Assembly (NCBI GenBank): GCA_012798185.1
Contig: JAAZNS010000333.1
Coordinates: 1-7,744, forward strand
Length of the DNA: 7,744 nucleotides
Origin: Chloroflexota bacterium
Lineage (GTDB): Bacteria > Chloroflexota > Anaerolineae > Anaerolineales > UBA4823
Direction: 5' to 3'
The translations under genes and the position numbers were made by a program. Positions 1 to 4,709 of this stretch are shown piece after piece. The notes below the pieces were generated by a model that ran no database searches, was not told the origin of the DNA, and saw nothing but the letters and a program-made list of their open reading frames with translations. Numbering within the stretch: the stretch's first letter is position 1; each line of letters starts with the position of its first letter.

Positions 1-1
1 A

Positions 2-571
2 GTCAATGGAAAATTCGCCTATGGTTACCTGCGCCCAGAAAAAGGTGTCCATCGGTTAGTCAGATTATCTCCTTTCGATGCTGCCCACCGCCGCCATACC
101 TCCTTCGCCATGGTTGAAGTATTACCCCAAGTTGAAGATGATCATTCTATCGAGATTGACCCTAACGATTTGCGCATCGATACCTATCGTTCAGCAGGAG
201 CAGGAGGACAAAACGTCCAAAAAAATGATACCGCGATCCGCCTCACGCATATACCCACAGGGATTGTGGTTACCTGCCAGAACGAACGCTCACAAATGCA
301 AAATAAAGAAAATGCCATGCGTGTTTTGCGCGCCAGGTTATTAGAATTAAAACAACAAGAACAAGAAGCCCAGCTAGCAGAATTACGCGGTGAATTTCAA
401 AAAGTGGAATGGGGCAGCCAGATCCGCTCATATGTCCTTCACCCATATCAGATGGTGAAAGATCACCGTACCGGATATGAAACCGGCAATGCCCAGGCAG
501 TGTTGGATGGTGAAATCAACGGTTTTATACAAGCTTTCCTTCAATCAAAAATTGGAGAAAACAACAAATAA
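2..571 (+). CDS. prfB: Peptide chain release factor 2, C-terminal part (5' end outside window)
   Basis: Release factor 2 recognises UGA and UAA stop codons in the ribosomal A site and triggers hydrolysis of the peptidyl-tRNA ester. The visible 189 codons enter from the left edge in frame and end at TAA 569-571. The text opens with a segment reading FAYGYLRPEKGVHRLVR, followed by the codon-recognition tripeptide SPF (68-76) in the context SPFDAAHRRHTSFA, which is diagnostic for RF2 rather than RF1 (PxT motif). The universal catalytic GGQ lies at 203-211 in the context GAGGQNVQKNDTAIRL. Further on come the family segments THIPTGIV, CQNERSQ and WGSQIRSYVLHPY-MVKDHRT, and the tail ends in an ordinary RF2 C-terminus. 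No truncation or frameshift is seen. The programmed frameshift site found near codon 25 of many prfB genes would lie outside the window. The next gene starts 26 bp downstream with no terminator between, so the two may be co-transcribed. Confidence 0.97.
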   Translation, partial: VNGKFAYGYLRPEKGVHRLVRLSPFDAAHRRHTSFAMVEVLPQVEDDHSIEIDPNDLRIDTYRSAGAGGQNVQKNDTAIRLTHIPTGIVVTCQNERSQMQNKENAMRVLRARLLELKQQEQEAQLAELRGEFQKVEWGSQIRSYVLHPYQMVKDHRTGYETGNAQAVLDGEINGFIQAFLQSKIGENNK

Positions 572-597
572 GGCAATTCATCTTGTAAAGATACATA

Positions 598-3126
598 ATG
601 ATTTCGACCTTAAAAAATAAAATGCCAGGTAAACATCATAAGCTTTTTTCGATTCCGAAATGTTTCATCATCTTTTTGATGTGCCTGGGTTTTTTTTATT
701 TATCGGGATGCGCTAAGCTGTCCGATCCGGAAACATCACAGACTTATCACAAAGACTCGATTGGAATTGTCGATCAGACACACACAGTTGAACAAACTTT
801 TTATACCTCGCAGTTTCGAATCGATGGATTATATCTTTGGCTGGGGTCAACGCCAGAGAATAATTCTGGGAATGGCGTAATTTTTATCGAATTATATAAT
901 CCCGCTGAAGAGCCATCGCTTTATGCATCGGCTTCAATCAAGGCAGGAAAATTTCAGTTAGATCAACCTATTCATGTCGAATTTTCCCCGCTCCGGAAGG
1001 TAAAATCTAAATCATTTAAGGTGGTGATCCGATCATCTGGAGCTGCTATTCAAGTATTCGGTCGAGCAGAGGATGCCTATGCGCATGGTCGCGCATTCCA
1101 AGACTCTTACCCACTACCCGGTGATATCGCTTTCCGAATTATATACCAATACGATTTCGAATCATTTTTCCATGACATTCGTTCAACTTCTAACCATTTG
1201 AACCTGGTTACCGTCGCAGTTTTGTTTTTTTTCGTTCCGGGTTATCTACTTTTATCTGTAATAAAAATCAAGCAATTTTTTAATGTACCAGAAATCATCA
1301 GTCTATCGATTGGTTGGAGTATAACCCTTCCGGTTGTGATAATTCAATGGACGAGTGTTTTTCATTTCCGTTGGAATCAAAAACTTGTCTGGATCATCTA
1401 TTTTTTCCTTGCACTTATTTGCATTCTTTATTTAGCAAGGTCAATGTTCAAGTCCATGAATGCCTGGTTGCTATCTCGCAACCTTTTTAAAGACGGGGTA
1501 ATAAAAACCATCGAAAATGTACGGAAATATCGCATCTCACTTTGTTTACTTTGCATTTTCCTTATCACATTGATAATTCGGCTAATCATTATCCGCGATC
1601 TTGCAGCACCACCCTGGGTAGACCCAGTCCACCACGCGTTATTAACCCGTATCATCATGGAACAGGGACAATTGCCAAACACGTATAGCCCGTATGTTTC
1701 TGCTGATAATGCCCGGTACCATCCTGGCTACCACGCTATGTTGGCTGTTTTTCAATGGTTATCAGGATCAGATATGGTATCCGGAATGCTTATCTTCGGG
1801 CAAATTCTTAATGCTCTGATGGTGCTTTCAGTATTTCTTTTTACTGTATCTCTCACCCGAAATTCAAAAACTGGATTATTAGCGGCTTTAATCGCTGGTG
1901 TTTTCACACCTATGCCGGCATATTACACAAGCTGGGGGCGCTATACGCAATTAGCAGGGCTCGTGATCATGCCTTCTGCAATAGCTTTGCTTAGATTTTG
2001 CCTGACCCCAGATTTTATCCACATCGAAAAGAAATCAGTTCGCTTGTCAATTTTCTTTTCAACTGGAATATTGTGTGCAGGATTATTCATTACTCATTAT
2101 CGAGTGATCGTTTTCTTGGGTTTATTCTTAGCTGCATGGTTTATGGTGAGGCATATCGGAAATTTAATTCGTCACCATAGCAAAAATATTATCATCCATG
2201 ACTATTTAATAATCATGACCATTATTTTTATTTCAATGCTTATTGCAGCTCCCTGGCTGCAAGGCGCTCTCGCTGAGCTTATCTTGCCGAAAATAGAAAG
2301 CAGCCTAAAAGCCGATACATCATTTTTTGGTCATTCTTGGTCGTATTTAACAGCAGCCTCAGGTACATGGACGCTGTATTTGGCTTGTGCAGGAATCTTG
2401 TTGGGTATTTTCACCCGCAAAAGATTCGTCTGGGTAATAATCATTTGGGTTATCTTTTTGTTTCTTATGGCAAATTTAAATATACTTAGACTGCCCATGT
2501 CGGGTTTGATCAATAATACATCCGTGGAGATTTCGTTATTTTTACCAATTGCAGTTTTAGCTGGTTATATTTCGGAATCGATAATCGATAAGATCGGTAC
2601 TTTTTTCCATGGAATATCTCATCTCGTTTATCTGGGAGTCGTAATCGTTGGAATTATCGTTTTATCCTTCATTGGTATTCAAAAAATTCTTCCCATTCTA
2701 AATCAGGATACCATATTAATGCGCCAGGCTGATCTTCCTGCAATGAAATGGATCGAAAAAAATATCTCCATAGACCAAACTATTCTAATCAATCCATTTC
2801 CTTGGGGATATGGGTTATATACCGGATCCGATGGAGGCTTTTGGATTACCCCGCTGACCGGAAGAAAAACCATACCCCCGCCGCTTCTCTATGGGTTTGA
2901 TACCCGCAGAGAAATTATCCACAATGTCACTCAATTGGGCAAAGAAGCATTTCTAAAAGCAGCCAATCCCGTCGAGTTATATAACTTTCTTGTCATGAAT
3001 GATATTCAATATATCTATATTGGAGTAAAGGGAGGAGAACTCTCCCCCTCTCGATTAAAAAACAGTCAGTTATTCAATCCAATCTATTCAAAAGATGGCG
3101 TATGGATATTTTCAGTTATTCAATGA
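598..3126 (+). CDS. Large polytopic membrane protein, GT-C-like glycosyltransferase
   Basis: This 842-residue membrane protein most resembles the GT-C superfamily (family 39/DUF6541-like), which transfer sugars from lipid-linked donors on the outer face of the membrane. The specific substrate cannot be told. Residues 22-38 form a hydrophobic segment ending in a lipobox-like LSGC (C38). Residues about 40-195 are a soluble, beta-rich domain (for example QTFYTSQFRIDGLYLWLG and the end PGDIAFRIIYQYDF), of a kind seen in front of such enzymes in Chloroflexota. From about residue 198 there are roughly a dozen hydrophobic segments. The loop after the segment at about 313-333 carries PPWVDPVHHALL with D342, the position where GT-C enzymes place a catalytic acidic residue. 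A later loop reads YYTSWGRYTQLAG. From about residue 700 a soluble tail begins with DLPAMKWIEKNIS and contains an aromatic/glycine-rich stretch, as in related proteins. ATG 598 gives the longest frame but has no clear Shine-Dalgarno; ATG 622 is an alternative. It probably shares a transcript with prfB. Confidence is high for a membrane protein, moderate for glycosyltransferase. Confidence 0.75.
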   Translation: MISTLKNKMPGKHHKLFSIPKCFIIFLMCLGFFYLSGCAKLSDPETSQTYHKDSIGIVDQTHTVEQTFYTSQFRIDGLYLWLGSTPENNSGNGVIFIELYNPAEEPSLYASASIKAGKFQLDQPIHVEFSPLRKVKSKSFKVVIRSSGAAIQVFGRAEDAYAHGRAFQDSYPLPGDIAFRIIYQYDFESFFHDIRSTSNHLNLVTVAVLFFFVPGYLLLSVIKIKQFFNVPEIISLSIGWSITLPVVIIQWTSVFHFRWNQKLVWIIYFFLALICILYLARSMFKSMNAWLLSRNLFKDGVIKTIENVRKYRISLCLLCIFLITLIIRLIIIRDLAAPPWVDPVHHALLTRIIMEQGQLPNTYSPYVSADNARYHPGYHAMLAVFQWLSGSDMVSGMLIFGQILNALMVLSVFLFTVSLTRNSKTGLLAALIAGVFTPMPAYYTSWGRYTQLAGLVIMPSAIALLRFCLTPDFIHIEKKSVRLSIFFSTGILCAGLFITHYRVIVFLGLFLAAWFMVRHIGNLIRHHSKNIIIHDYLIIMTIIFISMLIAAPWLQGALAELILPKIESSLKADTSFFGHSWSYLTAASGTWTLYLACAGILLGIFTRKRFVWVIIIWVIFLFLMANLNILRLPMSGLINNTSVEISLFLPIAVLAGYISESIIDKIGTFFHGISHLVYLGVVIVGIIVLSFIGIQKILPILNQDTILMRQADLPAMKWIEKNISIDQTILINPFPWGYGLYTGSDGGFWITPLTGRKTIPPPLLYGFDTRREIIHNVTQLGKEAFLKAANPVELYNFLVMNDIQYIYIGVKGGELSPSRLKNSQLFNPIYSKDGVWIFSVIQ

Positions 3127-3433
3127 GCGATAAATTTGTTCAAAAGACGATTTTTTATAGAAAAATGGTTAATCATCAAAAATGCACTTGACTATGCGAA
3201 AGCAAGCGGTGTGAGGTAGGGTTTTTAATGCAATGTTCCATTATTAATACAAGACAATTCATAACTTCCCAAATTTTTCTAAAGAAATATTTACGACAAT
3301 ATATAGAATGGGATTATTAAATACTTCAAAAGCATCAAAAACGTGATCCCCTAAAAATAAAATGTCCCTTGGTTAATACGGCTAATGATATGCTTTAAAA
3401 CATTATCGATATCCACTTTATAACATCGAAAAT
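3127..3433. other. AT-rich intergenic stretch, no gene seen
   Basis: No convincing protein gene, RNA gene or canonical terminator is visible here. After the membrane-protein stop there is a T-run at 3146-3151, but the bases before it form no good stem. A small GNRA-capped hairpin (TGC-GAAA-GCA) occurs at about 3195-3204. On the - strand a 37-codon open stretch (3259-3372) without a start codon could be a gene remnant, but its composition is what AT-rich DNA gives by chance. Confidence 0.5.
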
Positions 3434-3458
3434 AAAAAGAAGTACTTTGTTATTTTCG
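3427..3458. repeat. AT-rich inverted repeat (9-bp perfect arms)
   Basis: CGAAAATAA at 3427-3435 is the exact reverse complement of TTATTTTCG at 3450-3458, with a 14-nt centre. Read on the - strand, a T5 run (3438-3434) lies inside its right half, so it could serve as a weak end point for the third candidate small RNA. No protein site is known for it. Confidence 0.4.
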
Positions 3459-3525
3459 TAGAAAGGTTTAACAGGTCGATTTTTGTAAGTCCCCGTATAG
3501 ATGCTTCTAGGAGAAATATGGCTTC
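3434..3525 (-). ncRNA. Third, weak or decayed small-RNA candidate (sRNA-3)
   Basis: This is read on the - strand, starting 6 nt after a good promoter (-10 TATAAA at 3537-3532). The predicted first bases GAAG (3525-3522) can pair with CTTC (3442-3439), which is followed by T5 (3438-3434). The overall layout of about 90 nt is the same as in the two neighbouring elements, but the closing helix has only 4 bp. Inside, a hairpin TCTCC-TAGA-AGCA-TCTA-tac-GGGGA (about 3514-3490) gives a strong local stem. Its start, GAAGCCAT, resembles the GAGCCAT start of sRNA-1. The short closing helix makes this much less certain than its neighbours; it may be a decayed copy or a different transcript. Confidence 0.28.
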
Positions 3526-3531
3526 AAACGA

Positions 3532-3560
3532 TTTATATTGAAGAAAAGAACCGATTTCAA
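3532..3560 (-). promoter_or_regulatory. Sigma70-like promoter for sRNA-3
   Basis: On the - strand, TTGAAA (3560-3555), a 17-nt spacer and TATAAA (3537-3532). Seven bases on is a G (3525), a likely +1. This is a strong match by eye in both hexamers, with the same geometry as the two promoters upstream. The region is AT-rich, which raises the chance of accidental matches. Confidence 0.45.
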
Positions 3561-3600
3561 CGTAAATTCGAGAGGCAAGCAGTGTTGTATTGGAGGAAAT

Positions 3601-3680
3601 AAAAAAGCGCTTGGCCGGATAGGCTCCCCATCATCAGTTCCTTGCTGGTAAGTGGTACCTGATTCTCTACACTCAAGCGC
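3601..3680 (-). ncRNA. Candidate small structured RNA (sRNA-2), three-way junction
   Basis: On the - strand the segment opens with GCGCTTG (3680-3674) and closes with its exact complement CAAGCGC (3613-3607), followed directly by T6 (3606-3601). A 5'/3' closing helix of 7 bp therefore ends in a terminator-like U-run. Inside are a second helix ATCAG/CTGAT (3663-3659 with 3637-3633), extended by GTA/TAC (3658-3656 with 3650-3648), and a small third helix GCC/GGC (3624-3622 with 3616-3614, loop TATCC) that abuts the closing helix. The order and placement of helices match sRNA-1, and both share short strings (GTGTA after the closing strand, AACTG, GAT, and GGCC near the end). The family is not recognised. 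It contains CTGATGA but lacks the other hammerhead-ribozyme core elements. Confidence 0.5.
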
Positions 3681-3686
3681 AACATA

Positions 3687-3715
3687 AATATTTAAAAAAT
3701 TGATATTGATAGCAA
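3687..3715 (-). promoter_or_regulatory. Sigma70-like promoter for sRNA-2
   Basis: On the - strand, TTGCTA (3715-3710), a 17-nt spacer and AATATT (3692-3687; 4 of 6 matches). Six nt then precede G3680, the first base of the closing helix. The -35 begins immediately after the U-run of sRNA-1, so the two units are packed head to tail. The hexamers are weaker than in the promoter upstream. Confidence 0.38.
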
Positions 3716-3716
3716 T

Positions 3717-3802
3717 AAAAAAAGAGCCATTCGAGGCCGCCCACCACCTCAATCCTGCCAGTTTAACCAGCTGTGCTTTTGGGCAGAATACACCAATGGC
3801 TC
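3717..3802 (-). ncRNA. Candidate small structured RNA (sRNA-1), three-way junction
   Basis: On the - strand the predicted +1 (G3802) is also the first base of GAGCCATT (3802-3795). This pairs perfectly with AATGGCTC (3731-3724), which is followed by T7 (3723-3717). The RNA would thus be about 86 nt with its two ends zipped together and a U-run tail, like a rho-independent terminator with a large structured loop. Inside is an 8-bp helix ATTCTGCC/GGCAGGAT (3789-3782 with 3759-3752, one G-U pair), capped by a 22-nt loop, and a 4-bp helix GAGG/CCTC (3750-3747 with 3736-3733, 10-nt loop). Together they make a three-way junction. A good promoter sits in exactly the right place. I do not recognise it as tRNA, SRP RNA, 6S RNA or a known riboswitch. 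Its function is unknown. It points away from the cas gene. Confidence 0.6.
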
Positions 3803-3808
3803 AATGTT

Positions 3809-3837
3809 ATTCTAGCATATTAAATTACTGATTTCAA
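3809..3837 (-). promoter_or_regulatory. Sigma70-like promoter for sRNA-1
   Basis: On the - strand, TTGAAA (3837-3832), a 17-nt spacer and TAGAAT (3814-3809), then 6 nt to G3802. Near-consensus hexamers, ideal spacing and a start that coincides with the first base of the closing helix of sRNA-1 support a real transcription unit. Confidence 0.6.
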
Positions 3838-4230
3838 AATTTTATTGTTACGATACGAAGACTTTTATTTTTCACGCTGAATTGTAATATTAAGTCCTTT
3901 CCACCCAACAAATATCCTCAAAAGGGAAAATCTGAGTTTTTATATTATCATAATAAAGTGACGGACCCTCTAGAGGAGGTTAGATAAGGCAGGGAGAATG
4001 AAAGATGATTTTGATGAATCATAGAGGCGTATTTTTATATTGCTGATATAGGTGGCAGAAGCCGAAATTCCCGAAATATATTTGCAGGGAACGAAAATGG
4101 TACAACACGCTCGAAAGTCAGCACCAATAACAGAACTGATGTGGCTGACGCCAAGAGTCAATCACAGAATGATTTGAACTAAAAAGATCCCCCGTTGTAT
4201 TTTGAGCCTTTTGAAAATTTTTTTCACCAA
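3838..4230. other. Intergenic stretch without a supported gene
   Basis: Only short signals are visible. There is a perfect palindrome CCTCTAGAGG (3967-3976), which together with a following AGG contains an AGGAGG run not placed before a useful start codon. A weak + strand hairpin CTCA/TGAG is followed by T5 (3917-3941). An inverted repeat GTCAGC/GCTGAC lies at 4117-4122 and 4144-4149. Open stretches of about 55-63 codons exist on both strands at 3970-4180 but lack a ribosome binding site and resemble nothing I know. Confidence 0.45.
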
Positions 4231-4247
4231 GCATGTTACAAACATGC
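4231..4247. promoter_or_regulatory. 17-bp palindrome upstream of an orphan promoter
   Basis: GCATGTT-ACA-AACATGC has perfect 7-bp arms around a 3-bp centre. It ends 13 bp before the -35 of the promoter at 4261, a position suited to a regulator site. Its sequence differs from the GTTGT-N7-GCAAC dyads further on. Confidence 0.4.
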
Positions 4248-4260
4248 AAAAGTCCAACCC

Positions 4261-4289
4261 TTGACCCTCCATTTATTTAATCCTATACT
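4261..4289 (+). promoter_or_regulatory. Strong sigma70-like promoter, target unknown
   Basis: TTGACC (4261-4266), a 17-bp spacer and TATACT (4284-4289): five of six matches in each hexamer and ideal spacing. Transcription would start near 4297. No protein gene with a ribosome binding site follows closely. Either it makes a short RNA ending near 4358 or it gives the WYL-Cas3 gene a leader of about 410 nt. Confidence 0.5.
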
Positions 4290-4337
4290 TGTTTTTACTA
4301 GCAAAATAATAATAGTGAATATTAAGATGTTTCAGAT

Positions 4338-4358
4338 ACTCACGGGCGGAGTTTTTTA
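4338..4358 (+). terminator. Weak terminator-like hairpin
   Basis: ACTC (4338-4341) can pair with GAGT (4349-4352) around a 7-nt loop, with a T-run directly after. The stem is only 4 bp, so this is tentative. If real, it would end a transcript of about 60 nt from the promoter at 4261. Confidence 0.22.
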
Positions 4359-4388
4359 TTCATTTTCGGTTTTTATTTCACCAATTAA

Positions 4389-4417
4389 TTGACAGTCACA
4401 GATATTGAAGATAAACA
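4389..4417 (+). promoter_or_regulatory. Possible promoter with consensus -35
   Basis: A perfect TTGACA (4389-4394) is followed after 17 bp by TAAACA (4412-4417), a poor -10. It would read towards the WYL-Cas3 gene, with a leader of nearly 300 nt. Confidence 0.22.
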
Positions 4418-4438
4418 TTTTAATTTATTGTTTGATTT

Positions 4439-4455
4439 GTTGTAACACTTGCAAC
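4439..4455. promoter_or_regulatory. Operator-like 17-bp dyad, site 1
   Basis: GTTGTAACACTTGCAAC reads as a dyad (GTTG..CAAC arms, near-perfect 7-bp half sites around CAC). A second copy with the same pattern GTTGT-N7-GCAAC occurs at 4534, and both are preceded by TTT. Site 1 covers the -35 of a candidate promoter (4440-4468), so a bound protein would be expected to repress it. The obvious candidate ligand is the HTH of the downstream fusion protein; this is inference. Confidence 0.5.
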
Positions 4456-4468
4456 ACGCTTCTACTAT
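4440..4468 (+). promoter_or_regulatory. Candidate cas-operon promoter overlapping operator site 1
   Basis: TTGTAA (4440-4445), a 17-bp spacer and TACTAT (4463-4468). The -35 lies inside the left half of dyad site 1. It would transcribe the WYL-Cas3 gene with a leader of roughly 235 nt that contains dyad site 2 and the alternative hairpins. Confidence 0.33.
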
Positions 4469-4533
4469 AGTGTGAATTATCCAATCATATGAGGTGTTAG
4501 TTGAAGTAGAATATTGTCAAAATAATCCATTTT

Positions 4534-4550
4534 GTTGTGCAATTCGCAAC
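4534..4550. promoter_or_regulatory. Operator-like 17-bp dyad, site 2
   Basis: GTTGTGCAATTCGCAAC has the same length and the same outer bases (GTTGT-N7-GCAAC) as site 1. The start-to-start distance is 95 bp, about nine helical turns, which would place both sites on the same face of the DNA and allow looping. The inner seven bases differ, so it is not a simple recent duplication. Confidence 0.5.
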
Positions 4551-4593
4551 TAAAAAATATCGATTTGCTGATCACGCCATACTGTTTTTAGAT

Positions 4594-4639
4594 ATCCCAG
4601 ATTTTTGGGGGATGGCGGCGAGGGGGAAGCTCCATCCCC
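4594..4639 (+). promoter_or_regulatory. Two mutually exclusive hairpins upstream of WYL-Cas3
   Basis: GGGGATGG (4608-4615) pairs perfectly with CCATCCCC (4632-4639) across a 16-nt loop. The same GGGAT (4609-4613) can instead pair with ATCCC (4594-4598) across a 10-nt loop. The two folds compete for one strand, as in attenuators. No T-run follows the second hairpin directly (the next is T6 at 4654-4659), so classic intrinsic termination is not supported. It would be transcribed only from the more distal promoters. Confidence 0.35.
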
Positions 4640-4647
4640 ATTTCAAA

Positions 4648-4677
4648 TTGTAATTTTTTCATAACATCTAATAAAAT
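4648..4677 (+). promoter_or_regulatory. Proximal promoter of the WYL-Cas3 gene
   Basis: TTGTAA (4648-4653), an 18-bp spacer and TAAAAT (4672-4677; 5 of 6). The predicted start is near 4684, giving a leader of about 26 nt that ends in a strong Shine-Dalgarno. By position this is the most economical promoter for the gene. Confidence 0.45.
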
Positions 4678-4698
4678 CCTTCAAGTTTTCACATCCGA

Positions 4699-4705
4699 AA
4701 GGAGG
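4699..4705 (+). promoter_or_regulatory. Shine-Dalgarno that fixes the WYL-Cas3 start
   Basis: AAGGAGG ends 4 nt before ATG 4710, a full match to the anti-Shine-Dalgarno. A second in-frame ATG at 4722 would be 16 nt away, so 4710 is preferred. Confidence 0.8.
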
Positions 4706-4709
4706 CAAA

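Noticed and set aside
3259..3372. 37-codon - strand open stretch with protein-like composition, preceded by another frame, suggesting a frameshifted relic
   Set aside because: No start codon, no recognised homologue, and the length and composition are common in AT-rich DNA.
3501..3602. 33-codon + strand frame starting ATG 3501
   Set aside because: It has no ribosome binding site and overlaps - strand promoter and small-RNA signals.
3607..3680. Hammerhead ribozyme (CTGATGA string on the - strand)
   Set aside because: The conserved GAAA box and the helix arrangement around the core are missing. The bases are better used in the inner helix of sRNA-2.
3507..3752. 81-codon open frame on the - strand
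   Set aside because: It runs through both candidate small RNAs and their helices, has no ribosome binding site and no recognisable domain. The RNA structure explains the sequence better.
3724..3802. tRNA-like gene (8-bp end helix, length near 79 nt)
   Set aside because: No anticodon arm of proper size, no T-loop consensus and no CCA position. The U-run tail points to a terminated small RNA instead.
3970..4161. 63-codon open frame on the - strand (and an open + strand stretch of about 55 codons over the same bases)
   Set aside because: No Shine-Dalgarno, no family resemblance, and open on both strands, as expected by chance. I cannot exclude a gene relic.
4195..4392. 65-codon + strand open frame
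   Set aside because: It covers the palindrome and promoter at 4231-4289, lacks a ribosome binding site and reads as random AT-rich translation.
3127..4709. CRISPR array or leader next to the cas gene
   Set aside because: No direct repeats of 25-37 bp at regular spacing are present. The G-rich hairpin at 4608-4639 occurs once and is not a repeat unit.
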